Shown one piece after another: positions 14,115 through 23,468 of a stretch of DNA of 43,150 bases. Within the stretch, counting starts at the first letter, position 1. Each line of letters begins with the position of its first letter. Under the pieces are notes generated by a model. That model had not been told where the DNA came from and did not search any database. It saw only the letters and a program-made list of their open reading frames with translations. The position numbers and the translations under genes were made by a program. This DNA is from Streptomyces sp. ISL-36. Its GTDB lineage: Bacteria; Actinomycetota; Actinomycetes; Streptomycetales; Streptomycetaceae. The stretch covers positions 1-43,150 of the forward strand of contig NZ_JAGGOS010000141.1 in assembly GCF_018614205.1 (NCBI RefSeq). Reading direction: 5' to 3'.

Positions 14115-15854
14115 ATGCTCGACCACCTGATCAAGGGCGCCACCGTCGTGGACGGCACCGGCGCCCCCGCCCGTACCGCCGACGTCGGCCTGCGCGACGG
14201 GCGGATCGCCGTCGTCGCCGAGCCGGGGAGCGTGACCGAGGAGGCGCGGACGTCCGAGGACGCCACCGGCCTCGTCCTCACCCCCGGCTTCGTCGACCCC
14301 CACACCCACTACGACGCCCAGCTCTTCTGGGACCCCTTCGCCACCCCTTCCATGAACCACGGCGTCACCACCGTCGCCGGCGGCAACTGCGGCTTCACCC
14401 TCGCACCGCTCCACCCCGAACGGCCCGAGGACGCCGACTACACCCGCCGCATGATGTCCAAGGTGGAGGGCATGGCCCTCAAGGCCCTGGAGGAGGGTGT
14501 CGACTGGAGCTGGTCGTCCTTCGGCGAGTACCTCGACGCCCTCGAAGGGCGGATCGCGGTCAACGCCGGCTTCATGGTCGGGCACTGCGCCCTGCGCCGG
14601 TACGTGATGGGGGCCGAGGCCGTCGGCGGGCAGCCCACGGCCGAACAGCTCGACCACATGACACGGCTCCTCCACGAGGCGATGGACGCGGGCGCCTGGG
14701 GCCTGTCCACCACACAGTCCTCCACCCACTCCGACGGCGACGGCGCCCCCGTCGCCTCCCGGCACGCCACCCCCGCCGAGCTGATCGCCCTCTCCCGGGC
14801 CGTCGGCGAGCACGAGGGAACCCAGCTGGAAGCGATCCTCGCCGGCTGCCTCGACCAGTTCTCCGACGACGAGATCGACCTCTTCGTCGAGATGACGGCC
14901 GCAGCCGGCCGCCCGCTCAACTGGAACGTCCTCACCATCGACGCCGCCGTCCCCGAACGCGTCCCGCGCCAGCTCGTCGCCTCCGAACGCGCCCGCAAGT
15001 CCGGCGGCCGGATCGTCGCCCTCACCATGCCGATCCTGACCCCCATGAACATGTCGCTCGGCACGTTCTGCGCGCTGAACCTCATCCCGGGATGGGGCGA
15101 GATCCTCCGCCTGCCCGTCCCCGAGCGGATCGCGAAGCTCCGCGACGCGGAGGTACGGGCCGAGATGCTCCGCCGCGCCGACTCCAAGGAGGCCGGCGTC
15201 TTCCGGCGCCTCGCGCACTTCGGCCGGTACGTCATCGGGGACACCTACAGCCGCGAGAACGAGGGCCTGACCGGCCGCGTCGTGCAGGACATCGCCGCCG
15301 AGCGCGGCCAGGACGCCTTCCAGTGCCTGGTCGAGATCTGCGCCAACGACGAGCTGCGGACCGTGCTGTGGCCCATGCCCACCGACAACGACCCCGCCTC
15401 CTGGACCCTGCGCCGCGAGACCTGGGAGCACGAGGACGTGATGCTGGGCGGCTCCGACGCCGGCGCCCATCTGGACCGCATGTGCGGGGCCCCGTACACC
15501 ACCCGATTCCTCGGCGACTGCCTGCGCGGGCGGAAGCTGGTCGCCCTGGAACAGGCGGTGAAGATGCTGTCCGACGACCCCGCCCGGCTCTTCGGGCTGC
15601 GGGAACGGGGCCGGATAACGGAGGGCTTCCACGCCGACCTGGTCCTCTTCGACCCCGAGCGGATCGACGCCGGCCCCGCGACCCTGGTCCACGACCTGCC
15701 GGGCGACAGCCCCCGGCTGGACTCGCGGGCGATCGGCATCGTCTCCGTCCGCGTCAACGGCGTGGAGACCGTCCGCGACGACGAGGTGACCGGCGCGATC
15801 CCCGGCAGGGTGCTGCGGTCCGGCCGTGACACGAGGACGGTGAGCACCAGGTGA
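14115..15854 (+). CDS. N-acyl-D-amino-acid deacylase-type amidohydrolase
   Basis: 579 residues from ATG 14115 (AAAGGGA upstream). Amidohydrolase_3/D-aminoacylase-like: LIKGATVVDGTG at the start, metal motif DPHTHYDAQ (about residues 61-69), GNCGFTLAP near 92, GGSDAGAHLD near 450, and the C-terminal small beta domain with GRITEGFHADLVLFDP. The metal-binding residues look complete. Members annotated as D-aminoacylases often have unknown true substrates, and the context here suggests hydrolysis of an amide, lactam or ring in the pathway. The next gene overlaps by 4 bp, so it is coupled to the aldehyde dehydrogenase. Confidence 0.85.
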   Translation: MLDHLIKGATVVDGTGAPARTADVGLRDGRIAVVAEPGSVTEEARTSEDATGLVLTPGFVDPHTHYDAQLFWDPFATPSMNHGVTTVAGGNCGFTLAPLHPERPEDADYTRRMMSKVEGMALKALEEGVDWSWSSFGEYLDALEGRIAVNAGFMVGHCALRRYVMGAEAVGGQPTAEQLDHMTRLLHEAMDAGAWGLSTTQSSTHSDGDGAPVASRHATPAELIALSRAVGEHEGTQLEAILAGCLDQFSDDEIDLFVEMTAAAGRPLNWNVLTIDAAVPERVPRQLVASERARKSGGRIVALTMPILTPMNMSLGTFCALNLIPGWGEILRLPVPERIAKLRDAEVRAEMLRRADSKEAGVFRRLAHFGRYVIGDTYSRENEGLTGRVVQDIAAERGQDAFQCLVEICANDELRTVLWPMPTDNDPASWTLRRETWEHEDVMLGGSDAGAHLDRMCGAPYTTRFLGDCLRGRKLVALEQAVKMLSDDPARLFGLRERGRITEGFHADLVLFDPERIDAGPATLVHDLPGDSPRLDSRAIGIVSVRVNGVETVRDDEVTGAIPGRVLRSGRDTRTVSTR

Positions 15855-17314
15855 GGACCGAGCGGCTCTTCATCGGCGGCGAGTGGGTCGAGCCCGCGGG
15901 CGGGCACTACGAGGTGATCGACCCAGCCACGGAGGAGATCGTCGGTCTCGCCCCCGAGGCCTCCCGCGCCCAGGTGCACGAGGCGGCGGCGGCCGCTCGG
16001 GACGCCTTCGCCGCCTGGTCCCGTACGAGACCGGAGGAGCGGGCCGCGATCCTCGACCGGGCCGCGGACCTGATGGCGCGCGACGCCGAGGAGAACGTGG
16101 CCCTCGCGCGGGCCGAGACCGGCGCCACCACCGCCACCGCCCGGGGCATGCAGGTCGCCGTCGGATCCTCCCGCTTCCGGCGGTACGCGCGCGGCGCCCT
16201 GGAGCCCGTCGAACAGGCCCTGCCCCCGCAGATCAACGAGGCCGGCCCGATGGGGAGGGCCGGGGTCTTCGGAGCGGTCGCGGTGCGCCGCCCGGTCGGC
16301 GTCGTCACCTGCATCACCTCGTACAACAACCCCTGGGCCAATCCGGCGGGCAAGATCGCCCCCGCGCTCGCCATGGGCAACACGGTCCTGGTGAAGCCGG
16401 CGCCGCAGGACCCCCTCTCCGTCTACGCGATGACGCGGGCCCTGGCGGAGGCGGGGGTTCCGCCGGGGGTGGTGAACGTCGTCACCGGGGCGGGCGCCGA
16501 GGTCGGCGAGGCGGCCGTGGACTCCCCGGACGTCGACATGGTGTCCTTCACCGGTTCGACGGCCGTCGGGCAGCGGATCGGCGAGGTGTGCGGCCGGACG
16601 CTGAAGCGGCAGCTGATGGAGCTGGGCGGCAAGGGCGCGGCGCTGGTCTTCGACGACGCCGACCTCGACTCCGCGGTGACGGGCATCGGCACCACCTTCT
16701 CCTTCTACAGCGGGCAGATCTGCACGGCGCCGACCCGGGTCCTCGCCCAGCGCGGGATCTACGAGCGGCTGGTCGAGAAGCTCACCGGCTTTCTGGCGTA
16801 CATGACGGTCGGCGACCCGGCCGCGCCGGGCACGGTGGTCGGCCCGGTGATCTCGGCGGCCCACCGCGACCGGGTGGAGGCGTACGTGGAGCTGGGGCGG
16901 AAGGAGGGCGCCCGGGTCGTCGTGGGCGGCGAGCGCCCGGCCGGCCCCGGCTTCGGGAAGGGCTTCTATGTGGCGCCCACGCTGCTCGCGGAGTGCACCA
17001 ACGACATGCGGGTGGTGCGGGAGGAGATCTTCGGCCCGGTCGTCGTGGTGGTGCCCTTCGACGACGAGGAGGAGGGCGTCGCGCTCGCGAACGACAGCGA
17101 CTACGGACTCCTCGACTACGTGTGGTCGGGGGACGTCGCCCGCGCATTCCGCATCGCTGCCCGGCTGCGGGCGGGCGGGGTCGGGGTGAACACCGTCGGA
17201 CGGAACATGGAGGCGCCGTTCGGCGGATTCAAGAGGAGCGGTGTGGGGCGGGACGTGGGGTCGTACGCGCTGCACGCCTACAGCGAGTTGCAGGCGGTGG
17301 TCTGGCCCGGTTGA
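15851..17314 (+). CDS. Aldehyde dehydrogenase (NAD(P)+)
   Basis: 487 residues, GTG start overlapping the preceding stop (GTGA). It oxidises an aldehyde to an acid. Motifs: PAGKIAPALAMGNTVLVKPA (about 165-184), FTGSTAVGQ (about 234), catalytic Glu in MELGGKGA (about 258), catalytic Cys in GQICTA (about 290), and EEIFGPVV near 393. All catalytic residues are present. It is coupled to the amidohydrolase, suggesting that hydrolysis releases a product that yields the aldehyde, whose acid might be activated by the FadD3-like ligase (inference). Confidence 0.92.
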   Translation: MRTERLFIGGEWVEPAGGHYEVIDPATEEIVGLAPEASRAQVHEAAAAARDAFAAWSRTRPEERAAILDRAADLMARDAEENVALARAETGATTATARGMQVAVGSSRFRRYARGALEPVEQALPPQINEAGPMGRAGVFGAVAVRRPVGVVTCITSYNNPWANPAGKIAPALAMGNTVLVKPAPQDPLSVYAMTRALAEAGVPPGVVNVVTGAGAEVGEAAVDSPDVDMVSFTGSTAVGQRIGEVCGRTLKRQLMELGGKGAALVFDDADLDSAVTGIGTTFSFYSGQICTAPTRVLAQRGIYERLVEKLTGFLAYMTVGDPAAPGTVVGPVISAAHRDRVEAYVELGRKEGARVVVGGERPAGPGFGKGFYVAPTLLAECTNDMRVVREEIFGPVVVVVPFDDEEEGVALANDSDYGLLDYVWSGDVARAFRIAARLRAGGVGVNTVGRNMEAPFGGFKRSGVGRDVGSYALHAYSELQAVVWPG

Positions 17315-17458
17315 TCCACTCGTATCCCCTCCGCGAGAAGCCCCGGAAAACTCCACGGGAAATTTTGAAAACGGACATTTAGGACACGGCTGCGGTTCCC
17401 GCATATCGGACAGGCGGGAGCGGACCTACCAATCGGTCGGCCGCCTCCGGTCGTCGAT

Positions 17459-17498
17459 CTTTCAATCAATGCCATGAGGGCGCTGTTGCCCTTTCAAT
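17459..17498. promoter_or_regulatory. Direct repeat CTTTCAAT upstream of the permease
   Basis: CTTTCAAT at 17459-17466 and again at 17491-17498, 32 bp apart (about three helical turns), with a small AGGGC/GCCCT hairpin between. The region 17315-17573 is less GC-rich than its surroundings and probably holds the permease promoter. Confidence 0.35.
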
Positions 17499-17573
17499 GC
17501 AAGGCGAAGATCGGCCGAGGTTGCGGAGTTCGATCTTCCGGATGTGGAAACCGCAGCCTTTAACGTCCTGTTC

Positions 17574-19145
17574 ATGACTCAGGTGGATGCACGGCCCCAG
17601 GCCGGAGACACGGTAAGGGGCGTCGCCTCCTCGGGCGACACCCAGGGCGTACAGACCAAAGGACTCGGAAAGAACTCCGTCGGACTGATGGGCAGTGCCG
17701 TCATCGGCATCTCGACCGTCGCTCCGGTCTACTGTCTGACCTCCACGCTCGGCTCCACGGCCGGCGAGGTCGGACTCCAGATGCCCGCGATCTTCCTCGC
17801 GGGATTCCTCCCGATGCTGCTCGTCGCGTTCGCGTACCGAGAGCTCAACAAGGCGATGCCGGACTGCGGCACCTCCTTCACCTGGACCGTGAAGGCCTTC
17901 GGCCCCCGGATCGGCTGGATGTGCGGCTGGGGCCTCGTCATCGCGACGATCATCGTGCTGTCCAACCTGGCCGGCGTCGCGACCTCCTACTTCTGGCTGC
18001 TCGCGGGTGAGGTCACCGGCAGCGACTCCGTCGCCGCCCTGGACGACAACAAGGCCGTCCACATCCTGACCTGCCTCACGCTCATCGCCGTCGCCACGGC
18101 GATCAGCTACCGCGGCATGACCGCCACCAAGGGTGTGCAGTACGCCCTCGTCGGCCTCCAGCTCGTGGTCCTCGTCCTCTTCGTCGCCATGGCCTTCCAG
18201 AAGGCCGGCAGCGGCACCTTCGACACCGGCATCGACTTCTCCTGGTCCTGGATGAACCCGTTCGCCGTCGGGTCCTTCGCCGCCTTCACCGCCGGTCTGT
18301 CGCTCTCGATCTTCATGTACTGGGGCTGGGACGCCTGCCTGTCCACCAATGAGGAGACCTCCGGCTCGACCAAGACCCCCGGCCGCGCCGCCCTCATCGC
18401 CATGGTCGTCCTGGTCGGCTCCTACCTGGCCACCGGCGTCGCCGCCCAGATGGCCGTCGGCTCCGGCGACACGGGCCTCGGCCTCGCCAACCCGGAGACC
18501 TCCGACAACGTCTTCGCGGCCCTCGCGGGCCCGGTCATGGGCCCGGCCCTCGGCATCCTGCTCTTCGTCGCGGTCCTCGCCTCGGCGGCGGCCAGCCTCC
18601 AGACGACGTTCATCCCGGTGGCCCGCACCGTCCTCGCCATGTCGGCGTACGAGGCGCTCCCCGCCTCCTTCGCGAAGGTCCACCCGCGCTTCAAGGTCCC
18701 GGGCAAGGCCACGATCATCGCGGGTGCCGCCACCGGCGTCTTCTACACGGTGATGACCCTGGTCAGCGAGAACGTCCTGGTCGACACGATCTACGCGCTC
18801 GGCCTGATGATCTGCTTCTACTACTCGCTCACCGCGTTCGCCTGCGCCTGGTACTTCCGCAAGGAGCTCTTCCGCTCCGGCCGGGACTTCCTCTACAAGG
18901 GCCTGTGCCCGGTCCTCGGCGGCGTCCTGCTGACCGCGGTCTTCGGCAAGACGCTCTACGACATGTGGGACCCGGCCTACGGCAGCGGCTCCTCGGTCCT
19001 CGGCGTCGGCTCGGTCTTCGTGATCGGTGTCGGACTGCTGCTGCTCGGCGTGGTGATCATGCTGGTGATGCAGCGCAAGAGCCCCGCGTTCTTCCGCGGC
19101 GAGGTGCTGACGAAGGAGACGCCGGCGCTGGTCGTCGCCGACTGA
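17574..19145 (+). CDS. APC-family amino acid/amine permease
   Basis: 523 residues from ATG 17574; an in-frame GTG at 17544 would add ten residues, and neither start has a strong ribosome site. There are roughly 12 membrane segments after a 40-residue polar N-terminus. The first helix has GLMGSAVIGISTVAPVY, the broken helix typical of the APC fold, and MYWGWDACLSTNEET sits near helix 6. APC permeases import amino acids or polyamines by proton or ion coupling. No catabolic-type operator precedes it, so membership in the regulon is unproven even though it lies just after the aldehyde dehydrogenase. Confidence 0.88.
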   Translation: MTQVDARPQAGDTVRGVASSGDTQGVQTKGLGKNSVGLMGSAVIGISTVAPVYCLTSTLGSTAGEVGLQMPAIFLAGFLPMLLVAFAYRELNKAMPDCGTSFTWTVKAFGPRIGWMCGWGLVIATIIVLSNLAGVATSYFWLLAGEVTGSDSVAALDDNKAVHILTCLTLIAVATAISYRGMTATKGVQYALVGLQLVVLVLFVAMAFQKAGSGTFDTGIDFSWSWMNPFAVGSFAAFTAGLSLSIFMYWGWDACLSTNEETSGSTKTPGRAALIAMVVLVGSYLATGVAAQMAVGSGDTGLGLANPETSDNVFAALAGPVMGPALGILLFVAVLASAAASLQTTFIPVARTVLAMSAYEALPASFAKVHPRFKVPGKATIIAGAATGVFYTVMTLVSENVLVDTIYALGLMICFYYSLTAFACAWYFRKELFRSGRDFLYKGLCPVLGGVLLTAVFGKTLYDMWDPAYGSGSSVLGVGSVFVIGVGLLLLGVVIMLVMQRKSPAFFRGEVLTKETPALVVAD

Positions 19146-19201
19146 TCCGCTTCCCCGTCTGATCCGCGGAGGCATCCGCGGCCCGACAGCCTGAGTCACA
19201 G

Positions 19202-19246
19202 CACGCCGAGGGGGCGGGACCTGGACGGTCCCGCCCCCTCGGCGTG
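19202..19246. terminator. Strong bidirectional terminator hairpin
   Basis: Perfect 20-bp stem (left arm 19202-19221 starting CACGCCGAGGG, right arm 19227-19246) with loop TGGAC. It sits between the permease (plus) and the AhpD-like gene (minus), which converge here. Confidence 0.9.
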
Positions 19247-19288
19247 TTCCGGTGCGCCGTCAGCGCCCCGTCCGGCCCCCGGGGAGCC

Positions 19289-19756
19289 TCACAGGCCCGT
19301 CCCGGCCGGCTGCCTCACCGTGACGTTGAGCCGGTTGAACAGGTTGGTGACACCCACCATCAGCACGATCGCGGCGAGCTGCTTCTCGTCGTAGTGGTCG
19401 GCGGCCGCGTCCCACACCTCGTCCGGTACGGCGTCCGAGGTGTCGGCGAGCCGGGTGGCGGCCTCGGTCAGGGCGAGCGCGGCCCGCTCCTCGTCGGAGA
19501 AGTACGGCGCCTCGCGCCAGGCGGCGACGGCGAACAGCTTCTCGTCGCTCACGCCGTTCTTCCGGGCGCTCTTGGCCCCGTAGTCCACGCAGAAGCCGCA
19601 GCCGTTGATCTGGCTGGCCCGCAGGTGCACGAGCTCCAGGGTGGACTCGGGCACACCGCCCTGACGGGTGGCCTTGATCAGCTCCTGGATGGCCGGCACC
19701 GCCTCGGGAAAGACGTAGGCGGGGTTGGTCATCCGGGCCTTCAGTTCCTGCTGCAT
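19289..19756 (-). CDS. Carboxymuconolactone decarboxylase/AhpD-like protein
   Basis: 155 residues from ATG 19756. AhpD-like fold with the CxxC redox pair in QINGCGFCVDYGAK (about residues 41-54). In AhpD the pair is followed by a His (CVDMH pattern) that serves the proton relay; here that position is Gly (CVDYG). The protein may therefore act as a thiol-disulfide or peroxidase-like protein with altered activity. It is the second gene downstream of the SnoaL-like gene on the same strand. Confidence 0.85.
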   Translation of the reverse strand: MQQELKARMTNPAYVFPEAVPAIQELIKATRQGGVPESTLELVHLRASQINGCGFCVDYGAKSARKNGVSDEKLFAVAAWREAPYFSDEERAALALTEAATRLADTSDAVPDEVWDAAADHYDEKQLAAIVLMVGVTNLFNRLNVTVRQPAGTGL

Positions 19757-19931
19757 GATGATCGCTCCTCGGCGGTCGGTGCCTTCTGCGCGGCCGTTCC
19801 TGTCGGCCTCACTGCACTGACGGAGCGCGCGACACGGATGTGACACGTCCGGGAGAGTTTTTTCGGGAGCCGGCTGTGGAGCGGGTGGGGGAGCCTGTCG
19901 TGGAGCCGCGCGGCGGCCTCCGTGGCGGCGG

Positions 19932-20378
19932 CTACGGAAGCACCGGGGGGTCCCCCTGCGTCCAGGCGATGCGCAGATCGGCCCGGGACAGCCGCCACCC
20001 CTCGGCCGTCCGGACGAGCTCGTTCTCCGTACGGCCACCGGAGAGGAACAGCCCGCCGTCGCCCGCGAGCACATGGGTGGAGAGCTGGTTGCCGAGCAGG
20101 GTGGCGCGGTCGCCGTCCACATCGATCAGGTAGTTCGAGCCGAAGTGCACGGTCCGGTCGAAGAGCGTCATCGCCATCCGCACGTTCGCGGCGACGGCCT
20201 CGCGCCCCCGCACGTCCCCGGCGGGCGTGGAGGTGGTCGCGTCCTCGGTGAAGAACGCGGCGGCCCACGTCTCGTCGAAGGCGCCGCGGTCGTCGAGGGA
20301 GCGCAGGTAGCGGTCGAAGAGCCGGGTGATGGCGGTGATGTCGGCGGCGTGGGCGGTGTCAGCGGTGTCCGTGTTCAT
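19932..20378 (-). CDS. SnoaL-like/NTF2-fold protein
   Basis: 148 residues from ATG 20378. The N-terminal helix ITRLFDRYLRSLDDRGAF, then WAAAFFTEDATTST, DVRGREAV and GWRLSRADLRIAW near the C-terminus, give the cone-shaped SnoaL_4/NTF2 fold. Members include polyketide cyclases, isomerases and ring hydroxylase small subunits; function here is unknown. It precedes the AhpD-like gene by 175 bp on the minus strand and is divergent from the GNAT gene. Confidence 0.8.
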   Translation of the reverse strand: MNTDTADTAHAADITAITRLFDRYLRSLDDRGAFDETWAAAFFTEDATTSTPAGDVRGREAVAANVRMAMTLFDRTVHFGSNYLIDVDGDRATLLGNQLSTHVLAGDGGLFLSGGRTENELVRTAEGWRLSRADLRIAWTQGDPPVLP

Positions 20379-20488
20379 GGGGCGAGCCTCACGCCTCAAC
20401 CTCGGTCGAGGTCAAGCGCTGTCCGCCGGGCGCCGTCAGCGGCGCCTCCCGATTACCGTCCTGGGCCACGGTTCGACAGGATGGGGGC

Positions 20489-21022
20489 ATGACCGAGATC
20501 CGTACGCCCCGCCTCCTCCTCCGCCGCTGGACCGACGACGACCTGGTCCCCATGGCCGAGATCAACGCGGATCCCGAGGTCATGCGCTGGATCGGCGACG
20601 GGTCCGTCCGGGATCTGGAGCAGACCGCAGAGGACATCGAGCGGTGGGAGGAGGAGTGGGACGACGAGGGCTTCGGGCTCTTCGCCGTCGAGCTCCTCGC
20701 CTCCGGTGAGCTGATCGGCTTCGCCGGGCTCTCCGTGCCCGACTTCCTCCCCGAGGTGCTGCCCGCCGTGGAGATCGGCTGGCGGCTCGGGCGGCAGTAC
20801 TGGGGTCACGGGTACGCGTCCGAGGCCGCCCACGCCGCCCTGGAGTTCGCGCTGCAGGACCGTGGCCTGGACCGGGTCGTGAGCATCACGCACATCAGCA
20901 ACACGGCCTCCGAGAACGTCATGCGCAAGCTCGGCATGGTCCCCGAGCGCGACACCAACCACCCCGTCTTCGGTGTCCCGCTGCGCGTCCACGCCATCGA
21001 CCTCAGCGAGTACCAGGGCTGA
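20489..21022 (+). CDS. GNAT-family N-acetyltransferase (RimJ/RimL type)
   Basis: 177 residues. TEIRTPRLLLRRWTDDDL at the start is typical of the RimJ/RimL branch. The acetyl-CoA site region is IGWRLGRQYWGHGYASEAAHA (about 92-112), followed by VVSITHISNTASENVMRKLGM (about 130-150). It transfers acetyl from acetyl-CoA to an amine; the target is unknown. The 3' end overlaps the convergent metallohydrolase gene by 20 bp. Confidence 0.9.
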   Translation: MTEIRTPRLLLRRWTDDDLVPMAEINADPEVMRWIGDGSVRDLEQTAEDIERWEEEWDDEGFGLFAVELLASGELIGFAGLSVPDFLPEVLPAVEIGWRLGRQYWGHGYASEAAHAALEFALQDRGLDRVVSITHISNTASENVMRKLGMVPERDTNHPVFGVPLRVHAIDLSEYQG

Positions 21023-22502
21023 CCTCCTCGGCCTCCAGGAACACCGGGTTCGTGAAGGCGGCGAGCGCGCCCGGCAGCGGCGGCAGCGTCGCCGGGTGGC
21101 GCACCTCCGCCCGTACGTAGGTGGCGTACGCGGCCGTCGTCGCCCACTCCACCGTCCCCTCGCCGCCCGCCGGAAGCACCGCCGTGTGCAGCACTCCCTG
21201 GTCCGTCACGAAGCGGACCGTGCGGCCCGGGGCGCCGGTCACCGTCAGCCGGACGGTGACGGGCTCGTCCGCCGCCGTCCGCAGCCGCTCGCCGATGCCG
21301 GCCGTACGGCCCCGGCCGTCCGTCGCCGTGAAGGCCAGCGACACCGCCGAGGACTCGGCGACGTACGAACGGCCCGCGCGCAGGCCCGCGAGGATCGCCT
21401 TCCGGCTCAGGTCGTCGGCGAGCACCACCGTCTGCGGGGTGCCGACCGCGTCGGGGTCGCGGTGGGCGTCGCTGTTGCCCATCGCCGGGGTCCAGCGGCC
21501 GGTGGCGAGCGCCCCGTCCCAGGCGGCCAGCGACACCTCGTCGTCCGGGGTGAACGGGCCGTTCCACACCTCGACCACGTCCGCGTCGGCGAAGCCGAAC
21601 TTCCAGTTGCAGCCGATGCAGGTGGCGTGCGGATGCGCGGGGACGACCAGGCCGCCCGCCCGGCGGATCTCCCGCGCGAAACGGCCGAAACGGTTCTCCC
21701 GCGCCCGGTGGCGCCAGTCCACGAAGGTGCCCGGCGCGGTCCCCAGAGCCAGGACATGACCGTTGCGGGTGGTGATCTCCTCGCCGAGGAGGATCAGCAG
21801 GTCGTCCCCGGCGAACTCCGCCCACGCCCCGTGCCCCGCGGTGGTGTTGTGCTCGGTGGTGGCCAGGAAGTCGAGCCCGGCGGCGCGGGCGAGCGCGGCG
21901 ACCTCGGCCGGCGTGCGGCGTCCGTCCGAGTACACGGTGTGCAGATGGCTGTCGCCGCGATACCAGGCCCGGCCGCGGCCCTCCGCCCGCTCCGGCGGGT
22001 ACACCGGCCGGGGCGTGGGCAGCGATGCGCCGAAGCGGAGGGTGATCGTCACCGTGTACGCGAGGCCCTGCGGCGCCACCGTGTACGGCGCCAGCGCGAC
22101 GAACCAGGTCCCGGCGTCCAGCGGACCGGCGACATACCCGGGGGTCGCCGCGTCGGCCCGCACGAAGAACTCCTTGCGGGCACCGCCCGACCAGCCCCGG
22201 AAGCCCCTGCCGCCGAGCTCGGTGCCCCGCTGGTCGAAGAGCCCGATGTCGAGGGCGTTGCCCTGCGTCCCCGCGGGGACCGGCGGCCTGTCGTACGTGT
22301 ACGCGACATGGATCTCGCGTACCCCGCGCGGGATCTCGACCGGCAGGTACGCGTAGTCGGGGGAGCCGGGCGGCAGCGTGCCGCCGACCGTCTCCGTACG
22401 GTCGCCGCCGGGGGTGTCCGCGTACGCGAAGTTCACACCCCCCAACGTAAGGGCCGACGCGGCCGAGGTCGCGAGGAGCGTGCGTCTGGTCGGTTCGCTC
22501 AT
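21003..22502 (-). CDS. CehA/McbA-family PHP metallohydrolase, Tat-exported
   Basis: 499 residues from ATG 22502. The N-terminus SEPTRRTLLATSAASAL is a twin-arginine signal peptide, so the protein is exported folded. A beta-sandwich region (about 50-165) precedes a PHP domain: GDSHLHTVYSDGRRTP (about 178), TTEHNT (about 208), VPAHPHA (about 280) and GNSDAH (about 345) supply the metal ligands. A C-terminal beta domain follows. CehA and McbA hydrolyse carbamate esters; the family at large cleaves phosphate or carboxylic esters. The substrate is not known. Confidence 0.87.
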   Translation of the reverse strand: MSEPTRRTLLATSAASALTLGGVNFAYADTPGGDRTETVGGTLPPGSPDYAYLPVEIPRGVREIHVAYTYDRPPVPAGTQGNALDIGLFDQRGTELGGRGFRGWSGGARKEFFVRADAATPGYVAGPLDAGTWFVALAPYTVAPQGLAYTVTITLRFGASLPTPRPVYPPERAEGRGRAWYRGDSHLHTVYSDGRRTPAEVAALARAAGLDFLATTEHNTTAGHGAWAEFAGDDLLILLGEEITTRNGHVLALGTAPGTFVDWRHRARENRFGRFAREIRRAGGLVVPAHPHATCIGCNWKFGFADADVVEVWNGPFTPDDEVSLAAWDGALATGRWTPAMGNSDAHRDPDAVGTPQTVVLADDLSRKAILAGLRAGRSYVAESSAVSLAFTATDGRGRTAGIGERLRTAADEPVTVRLTVTGAPGRTVRFVTDQGVLHTAVLPAGGEGTVEWATTAAYATYVRAEVRHPATLPPLPGALAAFTNPVFLEAEEVSPGTR

Positions 22503-22634
22503 GTCCGGCACCCTCACATGACGCCCTGAACTCCCGGACGACGCAAGACATCCTCAGGTCGTCTCCGCGCCGACCGGACACCCCCTCGTGCCGCACCTCT
22601 CGGAAATCCGGCCCGCACCCCCTACCTTGCCCTC

Positions 22635-23465
22635 ATGCGGATCTCGACCACGATCTTCCTGACCGACGAGACCATCTCCCCCGTGCGGATCGCCCGCGAG
22701 CTGGAGCAGCGCGGCTTCGCCGGCCTCTACCTGCCCGAGCACACCCACATCCCGGTGGAGCGGTCGACCTCCTACCCGGCGGGCGGTGAACTGCCCCGGG
22801 AGTACGGCCGTACCCTCGACCCCTTCGTGGCGCTCGGCCAGGCCGCAGCCGTCACCGAGCGGCTCGCGCTGGGCACCGGCATCACGCTCGTCGCCCAGCA
22901 CGATCCGATCGACCTGGCCAAGCGGATCGCCACCCTCGACCATCTCTCGGGAGGCCGCTTCACCCTCGGCGTCGGTTTCGGCTGGAACCGCGAGGAGGCC
23001 GCCGACCACGGCGTGGAGTGGTCGACGCGACGCGAGCTGTGCCGGGAGCGGATGGCGCTGATGCGCGCGCTGTGGGCGGCGGAACCGACGGCGTACGAAG
23101 GTGCGTTCGGCGTGTCGGTACGGGCCTCCCACGCGTACCCGAAGCCGGCCGGTGGCGCGCCCCGCACCCTGCTGGGCGGGGCGGCCGGCCCGAAGCTCTT
23201 CGCGCAGATCGCGGAGTCCGCGGACGGCTGGATGCCGATCGGCGGGCGCGGCCTGGGCGAGACCGTGCCCGTGCTGCGGGAGGTGTGGGAGAAGGCGGGC
23301 CGGGGCCCGCGGCCGCCGCAGGTGGTGCCGTACGCGGTCCTGCCGAACCCGGGGAAGCTGGCGCACTACGAGGAGTTGGGGTGCGAGGAGGTGGTGCTCC
23401 AGCTTCCGCCGGCGGACGAGACAGAGGTACTGCGCGTCCTGGACGACTACGCGAAGTACCTCTGA
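22635..23465 (+). CDS. F420-dependent LLM-class oxidoreductase
   Basis: 276 residues. Luciferase-like TIM barrel of the F420-dependent type: LYLPEHTHIP (about 36-45), RLALGTGITLVAQHDPIDLAKRIA and LDHLSGGRFTLGVGFGWNREE (about 102-121). TACCTT (22623-22628) sits six bases before the ATG and no ribosome site is visible, so the mRNA is probably leaderless. It has no regulon operator. Substrate unknown. Confidence 0.88.
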   Translation: MRISTTIFLTDETISPVRIARELEQRGFAGLYLPEHTHIPVERSTSYPAGGELPREYGRTLDPFVALGQAAAVTERLALGTGITLVAQHDPIDLAKRIATLDHLSGGRFTLGVGFGWNREEAADHGVEWSTRRELCRERMALMRALWAAEPTAYEGAFGVSVRASHAYPKPAGGAPRTLLGGAAGPKLFAQIAESADGWMPIGGRGLGETVPVLREVWEKAGRGPRPPQVVPYAVLPNPGKLAHYEELGCEEVVLQLPPADETEVLRVLDDYAKYL

Positions 23466-23468
23466 GCC

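Noticed and set aside
17466..19199. Minus-strand frame opposite the APC permease
   Set aside because: Acidic Gly/Asp-rich shadow without start signal; the plus strand encodes about 12 membrane helices.
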